From: Elmis aenea
Taxonomy: Eukaryota; Arthropoda; Insecta; Coleoptera; Elmidae
Assembly: GCA_947652605.1 (NCBI GenBank)
Contig: OX393577.1
Location: 30,755,466 to 30,819,465, forward strand
Direction: 5' to 3'
Length of the DNA: 64,000 nucleotides
Shown: positions 11,657-23,387 of the stretch, one piece after another
Position numbering within the stretch: the first letter of the stretch is position 1
How the letters are laid out: every line of letters starts with the position of its first letter
Position numbers and translations under genes: made by a program
The notes under the pieces: model-generated
What the model was told of the DNA's origin: nothing
The model's input: the letters and a program-made list of their open reading frames with translations, nothing else
The model's database searches: none

Positions 11657-12730
11657 TTATAACAAATGTTCAAATAAATTCCAATTATTCACTAAACAAT
11701 GCCCTAATCTGTTGTAAAACTCTCTTCTAACATTTGCTAACTGCTTAGGAGAAATTCTGTTGCAGTGATTTTGAATTGAATTTTGTAGTTGATCTAAATT
11801 GTCAAACATTTTCCCTGAATATACACATGATTTCAGATGGCCCCAAAGAAAGAAATCATTAGGCGAGAGATCGGGCGAGCGAGCAGGCCAACTAATTTCA
11901 TATCCTCTTCCTATAACCCTTCCATTAAAACGATCACTTAAAAATTCTTTTACATCACGACAGTTATGAGCGGGGCAACCATCCATTTGGAACCAAATTT
12001 CTTGGTTTTCTGCAGCTACGTCGGCTATTGCTGGTGTTATATCTGCTTCCAATAACTGCAGAAAGCGTTCTCCATTTAAATTTCCATTTAAAAAAAACGG
12101 TCCAATAATATGATGCCCGAGGATTCCAGCCCATACACTTATTTTTTGGGGATACTGAGATCTAGTCATTAAATTAAGACGAGGATTTTCATTCGCCCAC
12201 ATTCTACAATTTTGCCTATTTGGTTCATTGTGTATCGTAAAAGTGCACTCATCTGTGAAGCACACATTTTTTAAGAACTCACTGTCGTCGTTTATCTTTT
12301 CCATCAATGTGAAACAAAATTCTGCTCTCTTTTCCATGTCTTGTTGCAATAGTTCTTGATGGCATTGAAATTTGTAAGACTTATAATTGTGGTTTTCTCA
12401 AAATTTTTCGCACCGTTGCGTTGGATAATGTACGTTAATATTATCTGCTACTTGCCTCAAACTAACTGTTGGATTTTCTACCACTGAAGCTAAGACATTA
12501 TTTTCATTTTCATTATCTTGGTTCCTGACATCTTGGGCACTGTTAATGCATGAACAGTTATTTAACAACGTTCCAGTTCTTTCAAATTTCGAGATCATTC
12601 TTGAAATTGTAGAATAATGGGGAATTGGCCTATGTGGATATATGGCCCCAAACATAGCACTAACTTCACGGGTACTGTTTCCGGAATAATACCATTTTGT
12701 CATTTCTATTTTTTCTTTCAATGAAAACAT
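11657..12730 (-). pseudogene. DD41D mariner-superfamily transposase, frameshifted
   Basis: The N-terminal part starts at the ATG at 12730 (MFSLKEKIEMTKWYY) and resembles the DUF4817-type helix-turn-helix found at the start of many insect transposases. It would bind the TIRs. The catalytic part (11657-12349) contains FTDEC (first Asp), FQMDGCPAH (second Asp) and SPNDFFLWG (third Asp). Counting gives 41 residues between the second and third Asp, i.e. DD41D. Between the two parts, around 12350-12410, the expected linker is still readable but in different frames. At least two small indels therefore separate the DNA-binding and catalytic halves. The catalytic triad itself looks intact. It is known of the family that such enzymes cut and paste DNA at TA sites. 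This copy is inferred to be inactive, though its TIRs could still be mobilised in trans. Confidence 0.87.
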
Positions 12731-12781
12731 AATTAATTGATTGAAATAAATGTTTGATAAATAAAAACGACAATTAAGAAT

Positions 12782-13075
12782 AAACCTCAAACGTCAAAGT
12801 GACAGCGTAAGTGTTAGTAAGATGATGGGCAGTTGTCACGGCATAATTCCAAGGCACTACAGATTTTCGCGAAAACGCGTTTTTTAATTTGCTTATTTTT
12901 CTGTTTTTGGAAAACTAAAAAATTATGTTGAATACATTAATGGATACAGAATTTTTTTCTCTACAAAAAACGTATTTACACTTTTTTTCTAAAATAATTA
13001 GCGGAGCAAGAATTCGACTTTTAAAATTTTACCATTGAAATCGCTATGTTGCGTGATCCGAGTCTACACCCTGTA
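12782..13075 (-). repeat. right terminal inverted repeat
   Basis: This is the reverse complement of the left arm at 10366-10656. It ends CACCCTGTA and is followed directly by TACAGGGAGC, which looks like the start of another element. Confidence 0.85.
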
Positions 13076-13409
13076 TACAGGGAGCATCACATATGTGGGA
13101 CACTGTTACTGTTATCATAGAATCTCGTAAACGGTATTTAATCTGACATTTTCGACGATATCCTTGTTAAAAGGAAATGTTTACAGTTACTAATGCAAAC
13201 TATAAAATAGTTACTTTTTTTTAAATATTGTTTAGATTCTATGATAAGTGACAAAGTTACATTTTTTAAAATGGAAATCATAATTGACCGCGTTCTTAAG
13301 CTTAATCGGTTTCTTTTCCAAAATAATATCTATGAGTTTACATATTTATTTTCATATTTTTTCGCAAAATGGTTTAAAATTAATTTAAAAAAATTGTCAA
13401 TGATGTATA

Positions 13410-13518
13410 ATAGTTATTTATGTATCAAGGCCAAAAACCCATAAAGTGTAACTTTTTCGGCCGCGTCTGGTTTGCTGGCCGAGACGTACAGCTGTTTCTA
13501 GTACGATAGCACAAAAAG
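13410..13518. repeat. dispersed repeat copy A (shared ends with 23388-23727)
   Basis: It begins with TAGTTATTTATGTATCAAGG and ends with CAGCTGTTTCTAGTACGAT followed by (A/C)GCACAAAAA. Both blocks recur near-identically at 23388 and 23698. The interior is GGCC-rich and shares the AACTTTTTCGGCCG motif with the palindrome at 23544. The two copies share ends but differ in interior and length (about 109 bp here, 340 bp there). Family is unassigned. Confidence 0.65.
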
Positions 13519-16500
13519 ATGTTTAACCACATTCAAACTTTAATGACTGTTTTGGAATTATTATTATTTTTTTAATAGGATCAAAATTAAACGGAAAATT
13601 TCCTTCACCTGTCAAATTTGCGTTTTCAACCAATCACTAATCTTAAATCTTCTAGAGATTAGTAGGTTAGGTGGAGGAAATTTTCTGACAAAATATAACT
13701 CATGCATTGCAAATAATCTATAATTTTTGACAAATCTTCACACATGCAAGTTGAATCAGAAAAAATCACGAGTGCATATTAACCAAAAATTATCGATAAT
13801 TTTCAATGCACTTATATTACTACTGATAATTGTATTTTTAGGATGCTAGTACTAAACATATTTCTTTTCTTAATTTTATAATGCCAATTTGGCTTTAAAC
13901 AATGTTAAGACATACACATGCCACCTACGTCGACTAAAAAGTAATTTTCTTTAACGTTTATTTTGTCAAAAATTATGCCAATTATCATAAAACCCAACTG
14001 ATTATTGACAAACAAGACTATTATTTACCATTACGCTCATTTGCCAAATTTTTTATTTGTAATATAAACATGACAAAGTACCATAATCTGTTAAATTCGT
14101 AGCGACATTAAAAATATAGACTTGTTAATTGGTATGAAGATTAAGATCATTAAACACGTCACCATTTTCAAACAATACAACCGCAGCTACGGCACTTATG
14201 GTCACCAAGGTCGTAAAGCCATCGATAACATCGCAACAGCTGGAGATAAACAAAATTTATTTAGTTTTCTATTCAAAATATTTAGCTCTTTTTGTAATTT
14301 AATTGCAAGAAATACCTTGCTGACAACGCTAAAAATTATTACAAAGACTTAAGTTATAATTTAACAAAATTCTTTTGCATATTTTAAAGAGATTTCTTTG
14401 CCAGAAGCCACGCCACGGTTTCTATTTAAATTATTTTAAGTTTGGAACTTAACTTCCAGTCCGTAAAGTTCTTAAAACCGTCGATAAAGTAAACTTCACG
14501 GTGATATTTGATATTTTTAACGAATTAATGAATTGGCTTAATGTTGATAACGATTTTATTCAACTTTACAGCCATTGTATGCTCAATGAAATATATTTTG
14601 TGACCAACCTGCACATGCAATTTAATAAATTTAAGTAGGTTTTCATATTGGAAAATAATTAGATTTAATTATTATATTGTTAAAATAAAACTATTGTTGT
14701 TATGTCCACAAATTTTTAATCTTTTGTTGCATAAGATATTGTGTTTTAGGAGATTATTTACTTTGAATTTATGAAAGTTTTTTTTATTTAAAAACAATTT
14801 AAATATTTGATAAGTATCAAGATACATTAGTATAATTAAAAACTAAAATGCTATTAATGGACGAGAATTTTGTACGGTCCAAAGCAAGCTAGATTTATCG
14901 TGTATCAGGGTTTAAACTTCAAGTACAAAATTCCTTACCAAGTACTTTGAAAAATGTTTCGGCTTTTATGAAAGACTCAGTGGTATGGTTATAAATGTTG
15001 GCAGTGTTTTTCGGCATAGTTCGGAGAAGTGTAGAACATCGAGGCGGTAACGGTTCCAGTTTTACATTCCAAAAAACTCAAAACATTTATCAGTTGAAAT
15101 GTTTTTAACTAACATTTATAAATAAATTATTAATTTTAATTGAGGAATTTTTAACTCGGTATTTCCATATTTATTATCGTGTTTAACGCGAATTCTCAAA
15201 ATCAAAATGTCATATTTAATTCTGAAATATATGATCTGCTACATGCACCACTGGTGGCCGTCGTTTGCGTGTATCTGGCTGTCAGCAAAGACGGCCATGT
15301 AAGATTATATCCCAGAATTTATTAATTGTGTAAGTACAAAATTTCTCAGTAATTAATCATTATTAATTATCCTTTTAAAAGGTAGTTACCATTTTTTTCG
15401 TAAGAGGACATATGTAAAGTCCTATGGAAATAACACATGTAAACATGTAAATAAAATTGCTAATGACATCTACTGTGACAGCGAATGACCGAACAAGAGA
15501 CAAAATAAACCACCTTAAAATAATGTGATTATTTTGTTCCTAACGCTGTCTTCGGGTAAGTTTCAAGTTACAAAATGAATAACTAAACATGATTTTACGT
15601 ATGCACATGACTCATCCAGGTGTAAAATGTTTACTTGAGTTAAATAACAAACACGTTCCTTAAAATTTTTATTAGAAGTTACCTGAATAATAAAAAATAA
15701 CTGCACAATTTACAAAATATAATAATGGCATAACCCACGTCTTAAAAGTTTGCAGATTTTATCAGATTAAAAAAAGTTACTAAAATAAAACAGTGGTTTT
15801 TATTTTTGCAAAAATAATACAATCACCATGATTTCATATTAATAACCGTTTGCTTACTTAAAAAACTGATTTAATTTATTATTCTATTTACTAGCAAAAA
15901 CACTTTAGGAAGATATTCAAATCGATAATTGGATTACTATTTATTTCTTCGCCAAGTATTTTAAAACATGCAAAGAATTTTCCGTGGTCCTTGTTTCCGA
16001 AATATTTTCGTGCGCTTTAGGTGGCGGCTATTTTGAATTACAGAAGAATTCGTGGATAATTGCGTTTGAGCCAGAATTCTTTGATGAATGTTAAACTTAA
16101 AACGCGTTATTTTTTAAGTATTTTAAAATTATAACTATAATCTTCTCTGAATTTTATTTAAACCATTTATATAGAGAACAATATTATGTATTCGCTGAAA
16201 TAAGTGTAATTTAAGTTTTTTAGATTCTCTGCGATTGTAACGTTTCTTGTCAGAAATAAATTTAAATTGAATTGTATAGGTAACATTAGTTCAGTGTTAA
16301 ACTTTGAGGATTTTATTGTTTTCGCCATTTTTATTTCGTTGCAAATAACACCATCATTCATTAGCTGTCTTGTAGCGTTTTTATTACTTTAGTAAAGTAT
16401 ATGAATTATAAAAATGATGAATAACACATGCTTTTTATATTTAATACAAAATTTAAAATGTATCTGGCTATAAAATAAAATTCTGTATTTTATTCAAACT

Positions 16501-17083
16501 TTTTAAATTAGAACATTAGATTGCGCCCATCCTCCTACTTGATCTTAAATGTTTTTGGTTTAGTAATTTAATATTTACTTAATTTCACAGGACGCTTGCA
16601 ATTTTCTTAAAACACAGATTTTTTCGTTTTAGTAAAAATTAACTTTTATTCTATTTGGACGTTATCGTATTCGAAAAATAAACATGAAAAAATCTATGAA
16701 CAGATTTGCCTGTCTATCTGGGCCTCTAAGCCTAAGCCAGTGCCAAGTTAACTCGTATCCTTGGACGCTATAATTTTGTTTTATACATATAACATTATGG
16801 GCTTTCTGTACGACTGTGTGGTATTCATTTGATTCGAGAATTTTACCTTAGGTCATGGGTATGAAGTTTATTGTGCATCTATATAACTTACTTCTATACA
16901 GCTAAATATTTTAGAAAAACGTTTATTATTTTTCACTTCTATAAACTGTAACCCCTAAAACGCCAATAAACCTTATGTTTTTGTAAATCGCTCAACGTTT
17001 TGCACAAGTAAATAAATATATTATTTCCACTATAATGTATGAAAGCCCAGCGATAATAGTTACACTTTTAAAAATTACGTACT
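13519..17083. other. AT-rich non-coding DNA
   Basis: No gene, TIR element or convincing exon was recognised. A reading frame at 14122-14352 (+) has no splice context or recognisable motif. A GTAAGT donor-like site at 15556 has no open frame upstream. Confidence 0.5.
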
Positions 17084-17435
17084 AGGCCGGATTAATAATT
17101 AGACAAAAATACACAATTGTCTAGGGCCCGATTCGACCCAGGAAAAAAATTGTAATAAATAATGAAATTGCAAAATTTACAAACACCCTCTATAAATGAA
17201 ACCCAAATGCTAAATTTTGTTTAGGGCCCCCTACTGCAGCGTTCTCCAAACTTTTTGGTCGCAAGATTAGCGCGCACCCCAAAATAAAAAATCACAAAAG
17301 TTTTATCATAATTTTTTTTAAATTACTCTGTTATATTAGCAATATTAATTAATTGCAAATTATTCCACACACTCCAGAAATTATCTCGCACATCCCACTT
17401 TGGAGACCACTGCGCTAGAGGGTCAATCCGGCACT
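17084..17435. mobile_element. hAT-like MITE remnant (outer)
   Basis: The ends AGGCCGGATTAA and, reverse-complemented, AGTGCCGGATTGACCC form a short imperfect inverted repeat of a kind seen in hAT-type MITEs. GGGCCC and GGGCCCCC blocks lie inside. It was split by a second element (17237-17412). No 8-bp duplication is evident. Confidence 0.45.
17237..17412. mobile_element. hAT-like MITE nested in the outer one
   Basis: The left end CAGCGTTCTCCAAACTTTTT pairs with the right end, reverse-complemented, CAGTGGTCTCCAAAGTGGG. CAGNGNTCTCCAAA is a widespread hAT (Charlie-like) terminal motif. At 176 bp it is non-coding. No clear target duplication was found, so boundaries could be off by a few bases. 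Confidence 0.6.
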
Positions 17436-18164
17436 GATTAGATAGTTTTTTTTTTTTGTTGGTGGAGCTCTTTAAACTCATACAATTATGTACAACTAAA
17501 ATAACGATACATAAGACAATAATTTTCGTGGAAAGTTAGTTTTAAAATTTCTTTGACAAATCGTAGCAATCTGTGTATTTGACAAAATAAAATACCATAA
17601 ATTTATAAATGACCACTATAATCTCACAGCAAAAAAACTCTTATAAAAATTAAGCTAAATATGAAACTTAGGCCCTATAATTTGACCATCTTATTAGATG
17701 GTAAAAATTCGTTTCTTTAAAAGCCAATCCAAATTGTCAGTTGGCTAATAATGACAATAACGTATGTTTTGTTATAAAACTTGGCTTCATTTAATCGCAG
17801 TATTCACTTTAAAATAGCAATAGACGAATAAGAAATATCTTTGCGCAACTATTTGACGAATGAAAATTTGTGGGTGTGGATAAATAAAATCGTGTTAATA
17901 TGAAATGACTGTTCTTTATTTTTTGCATTTTAGAAATAAAATAAGTTTAGTGATTTTTTATTTTAATCTCACATTTTTTTATTGTTTTGAAGTGTACTTA
18001 TGTGAAAGTGAAACGTTAATTAAAATATACTAGTTGATAAAAGTCTGTTTATTAGGAGAATTTCTTTTCTTTGTTAGAACTTAGAACATTTATTAAATTT
18101 GACACGTGTTTTACAATTAAAGTTTGATACAAACTGTGGGTTATTCACTTGCTATAAATACATT

Positions 18165-18188
18165 TGAGGATGTAAAATTACATCCTCA
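18165..18188. repeat. 24-bp perfect palindrome
   Basis: TGAGGATGTAA and its reverse complement flank AA. It is an isolated dyad and could be a dimeric factor site or a small hairpin. Confidence 0.6.
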
Positions 18189-19289
18189 GACATGGAAAAA
18201 TACAACTGCAGTCATGTTTCCCAACTTTTTGTACAATAAAGATTTAAGAGTAATTATAAACTTGCGCAATTATTTCTTCGTTTAATTCCCGTTCTGTTAA
18301 ATAGGAAACAACATTTCAGGAACTTTACATAAAATAACCGGATTTTGTTCGTAGTATTATTTTTCAATAATTTAGACATTTTTTTAAATTTGTCTTATGA
18401 ATTTTAACTTTTTGTTAATTGATCTTGTTTGCAGTCAAAATAATCTATCTGACTCGCTATTGTGTTAAGCAAAATATTATATTAATTGGAAATACTAAGC
18501 CGAACTACCAAGATTTTAAGTTTTAAAAAATGACGAAGTGTGCCTGCCAAGCACACTTTTTTTTTAAGTACTGGTTACAGGTGACATCGTTAAACGGCGT
18601 ATTGCTACAAAGAAGACTAAACTACTTGTACATCCGTTTTGCTTCCTATTTATGGAAAATTAATATCAGAACTCATCTAAGGCACACACCATAATAAATG
18701 ATGTCTTTTAGTTGTAAATTGACTTGTCAGAATGTTTTTACAAGGACGGACATTTTCATGCACATTTTTCTTATACTGTAGCATGTTTTAATATATTAAC
18801 TGTAATGTATATTTTTATGTTTAATAATCTTGTTTAGAATAATTGTCAACAGGAAATTAAACGACAACAATAAATTCAGCAGTTGCGGTGCCAGTCACTG
18901 TGTGTGCTGATACATAAAAGTTGCTAATTGAGACAATACATACCTATAACACGACTGAACTGACAACCCTGCTCTTAATTTTCTTTTGTTGTAATTTATT
19001 TTTCACGCACAATGTGTATTTATTTCATCTGCATAGTAAATTTCGCGATATTTAATTAGTTGTAATTTAAAGATATTTAGTTCTATGTTTATTCATATCG
19101 AACGGAAATCTGGTAATCGTAGCATTCTATATTTGGAAAGAAAATTTCAAATCACATTTATATTCTGCAACAGTTATACGGTTATATGTTCTTCCTCATA
19201 TCGCAAGGCCGACCATAAACACAAGCGTGTTAAGAAAGGTAGAATGATTCTTAGTTGTGTTACCTGTAGCGATATCCACATCAACTTAC

Positions 19290-19376
19290 CTGAGCAAGTT
19301 GATCGGTAGACGTCGCCAAGGTAGCATAGCGCCAGATTGTCGCGTGTTGTGTTCATGTTTTCAACCCTCACGCAAC
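19290..19376 (-). CDS. candidate minus-strand exon, function unknown
   Basis: On the minus strand an acceptor (ATGTATCTAGCAG, ending at 19377) and a perfect consensus donor (CTCAG|GTAAGT, GT at 19289-19288) bound 87 nt. One frame is open: two leading bases, then 28 codons beginning CVRVENMNTTRDNL, then one base. An ATG within it (MNTTRDNLALCYLG) could also make it a first coding exon. GC content is clearly above the surroundings. No domain is recognised. The plus strand is also open here, but lacks equivalent splice signals. No partner exon was found, so this is a moderate guess. Confidence 0.33.
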
Positions 19377-21711
19377 CTGCTAGATACATTTTTTAAGGGT
19401 TACATGATTAATGGTAGCAATGTGTACATTCTTGTTGCATTTTTTGTGAAAATATTGACTTGTTGAATAGGGATTTTGAGTGGAACGTGTTTGTTTTTAT
19501 TTTGGACACATCTTTTTATTAGTGTTAACTAGAAAGCGAATGTTTGAAGTTGTTGGAGTATTTGTTGTATGTGTATATAGATATTTACGTGTGGTGCAAA
19601 TTATTTTGAACAATCTTGTGCCTAACTACTGCTCTGAGATCTTTTAAGGTATGTTTTAACTCAGATTGCTTGATTTAGCGCCAAACCTGAGATAAGAACT
19701 GCATCTTTCTCGAATTGCTTCTTGGAATTTAGACTAAACCAGCTGCTTACTTCTTATAATCTTATTTTACATAACCCAGGTATTTATTTAGCTAGAAATA
19801 CGTTTTATATTTGTTTTAGCGGTGTATTTTGTTTGAGTAAACACCAAGACATGTACAAATATTACGTAGTCTTGCACAAACACACTCATACACATATAAA
19901 CTAATTGACAATTGCATAAATACATATTATTTTAAATTCGTAAAGATATTATATTAGTTAACGTATTTTGCGTCACCTTAAGAATAAACTAGGTCGGTTA
20001 AATCTAGCAGGCGGTGGTATTTCTCTACTCTTTGTAGTTAGCTGTGAGCGCTGAGTGTTATTAATTTGAGATCTGAAAGTTTCCTATTATGATAATTAAT
20101 TTCGACAAAAAATTGCACCGGTAGGCGTTTGTCAAATATTTTTAAACGCGACCCACGTTCGGGTTTCTCGTCTTACGCAGAACTGATGTCTCCAGAAAAA
20201 TGTGCTCTTTAAATATAAAATATTCTTTCTAGAGGTATTTGAAAAAAAAATTGTTTCTTTAGCAAGAATATTTATAATAGAACCAAATTAATGATAAAAA
20301 TTAAAAAATTCAGTGTCATAGCGGGTTTTTTAGCAAATAATTATTGCAAAAATGCTATAGATGTTTAAATGTTTTTACTATTTAAAACATTGCTCTTAAA
20401 TTTTTATTAGGGTATAATTAGCACAATGGTATTCATTTAATCGAGAACATTTATTGATGTAAAAAAATATAATCTACCTGGTGTGCAATTATTTGTTATT
20501 GCATATTTTTTTTTACTGAAGCAATACTTTACTTTAATTAATACAAGGAGGAAAGGGATGTAATGTCGGACATGTGTCATTTGTTTATATAAATAATTCC
20601 GTTACAATTCATATATAAAAGGCAACTGGTATGCTACTATGATTTTAAAATTCTTCTTCATTACAGACGCTGTTTTATATTTTTAGTGTTTTTTTATAAT
20701 TCTCTTCTTAAATACATTATCATGAGAATTTTCAATCCATACCTACAAAATATTTTAAATTCCGTCGATCCTTATAGTGAAAAAATAATTCGAGATAGTT
20801 GTTTAGTAGATTTTTATACAGAATCTAAAATTCTGATTCCTGTAATATTTTGTAGAAACAAGTTTCAGTCAGAATTCATTTTTTATTCGAGTCTGATTGA
20901 GATCAATCTTGACATCAAAAACAATACTATCTGGTTTACATCAATCGTAAAAATCGTTTGATTATACAGAACATCCCTTAAACATGAAAACACCTATAAA
21001 GCAGGTACTGTTGTGTAGTCGAATAAGTTTAAACACCTGTCTTTGTTCCAAGCTATCTCTTTTGGGAAGCTGGGATCTTGACTAAAGCCGCCTTAGATAT
21101 ACGAAAAGATAATGCTTGCGAAATACTTGTAGTCAAGTAGGTACATGGGAAGAAAGCCAGCCTCTAGAATACGCGACCGTGTACAATACACACTCAAAAC
21201 AATAAGAGATTAGAGACACAAAAAGTAAAAAATGTGCTACTCGTTATGGGTAGTTCGTTAGTTTAAAATCAGATTTATAAAATTATCCCTAGTTTTAGGG
21301 TAGAACAATAGAAACGATTTAGACCACACATGAGATGTATAATACTCTCGGACCCTTCAGGACTAGCGATCGTTACTGCTTCCTCTAATTCATTTTAAAT
21401 ATACGTTTATGAAAATATTGTACAATACGTTGTAAACGCTATACAAAGGTACAGATTATATTATTAAGCATTTAAAAACAAGATTGTAACAGTTAAAGGT
21501 CTGCCCAGAGTTATCCTTGAAACCATTTCACGACACATAAAACATGTTTCTTGTTTAAATCTTTATGGTGTCGATTTTAAGAATAGTTCTGTCATATTGT
21601 ATATCATCATCTACAATTCTACAGCGTGCCCCAAAATCGATTCAATAAGTGTTTGACAACAGAAGTTTGAATTTCAAATTCAACATTCAGGTTTCTATCT
21701 GCTTGACTTAC

Positions 21712-21806
21712 CTTTTCGCGAAGTACCTTTCTAATTGTTGCAAATTATGTGCGTTTTGACCACGAACAAAATTAAACTTTGAATTAGGCTCATATTTTAT
21801 AAACAT
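21712..21806 (-). CDS. candidate first coding exon (minus), function unknown
   Basis: An ATG at 21806 opens a frame starting MFIKYEPNSKFNFVRG. It runs 31 codons plus two bases to a good donor (GAAAAG|GTAAGT, GT at 21711-21710). The sequence is hydrophilic and not recognisable. It is AT-rich like its surroundings, so the support is only the start, the open frame and the strong donor. Confidence 0.22.
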
Positions 21807-22315
21807 AATTTTCAAACTCAAGCTATTTTAAAACACACTATGTAATTTAAAAATTTATTAAATCTTATAGTATTTTAATAAAAAATAATACATCGTTATT
21901 TACCAGCAAAATAATGTATTCAGTTCCACATAACTAGACTTTCTGCTGTGTTGTATATTTATTGACTTCCGTTAAACTAACAGAAAATTGTTGATGATTT
22001 TTAAAAATGTTGACATAAATATGTACACGACCGTTGCCACTGTTAACAATTTTGTACAATAATTATAAATTACATGGCAACGTACGATTTAAATGTGCTA
22101 ACTGGCCGTAACAAATTGGAAGGGTTGAAGCTACACCAGCTGTTTCAATAAAAACGTTTAATTATACTAAATTACACTGAAAAGTTTTATGCAAAATTAT
22201 CGTACCGTAAAGCATTCGAGGCAAAAAAAAAAATAACTAGCGCTTTACACGTTACTAAACTACACCTGTTACTTGTACATTAATTACTTTAATTAAACTA
22301 ATCTTACACTTTTCT

Positions 22316-22402
22316 CTACCAGAACCAAAGAGAATACTTATAACAGGTAACAGCAATAATGGCAACAAAAAACACAACAAGTAAAACACAAGTATACTTC
22401 AT
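22316..22402 (-). CDS. candidate 28-residue single-pass membrane microprotein
   Basis: The ATG at 22402 gives a 28-residue peptide with a continuous hydrophobic segment (VLLVVFFVAIIAV) and a C-terminal YKYSLWFW. This is the layout of small transmembrane regulators such as the sarcolipin/sarcolamban class, but no sequence identity to them is claimed. The same frame stays open upstream to 22531 but only from a non-ATG codon. Hydrophobic frames arise easily in T-rich antisense DNA, so chance is a serious alternative. Confidence 0.18.
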   Translation of the reverse strand: MKYTCVLLVVFFVAIIAVTCYKYSLWFW

Positions 22403-23387
22403 CTTAATATTTTGAAAAGAACCTAAAGTTCGTTTGTGTAAGGCCGATATTTGGGTGATGGTATCGGTTTCAGGGGTTGCGTTCACAGTCAGGTATCCAC
22501 TTAAGTTGACCAAGCAAATATCACTATGCAATCGGCGAAAAGGCTTTGCAAAAACGCAAGGGCCACTGGTGTGCTAGGTGCACTAATTGTAAGGTATAAT
22601 ACGTACGTTTTAATCATTTTGGCGCCGCTGTATCCTAAAATTTAAAGCCTCTGACTGAGCAAAAGAAATAAAAGGACCGTCATAAAGCTATGAATTATAA
22701 ACGAAAAGTTACAATGAGAAGTTATGCAGTAAAATATGAGCATTCCTTATGAAATACTTGAAAAATAGTTTTTCAAATAATTTCAAAAAACGTTTTAAAA
22801 ATTGTTTTCTTATAGATGCATCATTTTTGTGCCATTTAAACTTTAAAAAAGTATCTTTATCTCCCTCTATTTTTTGTGTACTTCGTACTAATATAGTTAT
22901 TATTTATGTATTAAAAGCTTTATAGTAGTCAAAAATTATAGGGTACATTAATATACAGTTTGTACAAAAGTAAGGTAACGGATCAATATCTCGTCTAAAT
23001 GGACCGGGCATAAGGAACACCCTGTGTATTATTATTTTAAAACTTTAACTAGTCAGTAATCACTATGACACTATTGTCCAACAGGCTTTCAAAGGAATTC
23101 GTTCCGATATAGCCAAGTTGTGAAATATCATTATTATTTTAGACTCCTGTTCCTGTCAATATTTTATAAAAACTTAAATAACTCAAAAACGACTGATTTT
23201 AGAAACAAAAGACCTTATATATTTTGAAAGAGAATTCAATTTTACATTTAAAGATTATAAAATATACTGGGTGATCTATTTTTTAAAAAACAAAGTTACG
23301 TAGTGCTGCGCAAAAACAAAACACTGTGTATAGTTGAAAATAGTTTAAGGTTATGTAGTAAATGACCACAAACAACTTTTAATAAAA

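Larger units (their letters stand above)
10366..13075 (-). mobile_element. mariner-superfamily (DD41D) transposon with ~290 bp TIRs
   Basis: A 2.7 kb element is bounded by long, almost identical inverted arms starting TACAGGGTGTAGACTCGG at TA dinucleotides. A minus-strand DDE/D transposase lies between them. The arms differ by only a few changes, for example three extra bases (ATC) in the right arm near 12824, so the insertion looks fairly young. The transposase is nevertheless broken by frameshifts. A second, unrelated TIR element (10836-11333) has landed in the region downstream of the transposase. The flank at 13076 immediately begins another TACAGGG end. Confidence 0.88.
17436..22953. other. 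AT-rich DNA with three weak minus-strand coding candidates
   Basis: Apart from the candidate exons at 19290-19376 and 21712-21806 and the small frame at 22316-22402, all on the minus strand, no gene or transposon was recognised. A poly-T run follows the MITE near 17446. Confidence 0.45.

Noticed and set aside
18536..18570. Hairpin AAGTGTGC...GCACACTT followed by a run of T, like an intrinsic terminator
   Set aside because: The context is eukaryotic; such terminators do not apply, and no Pol III gene precedes it.
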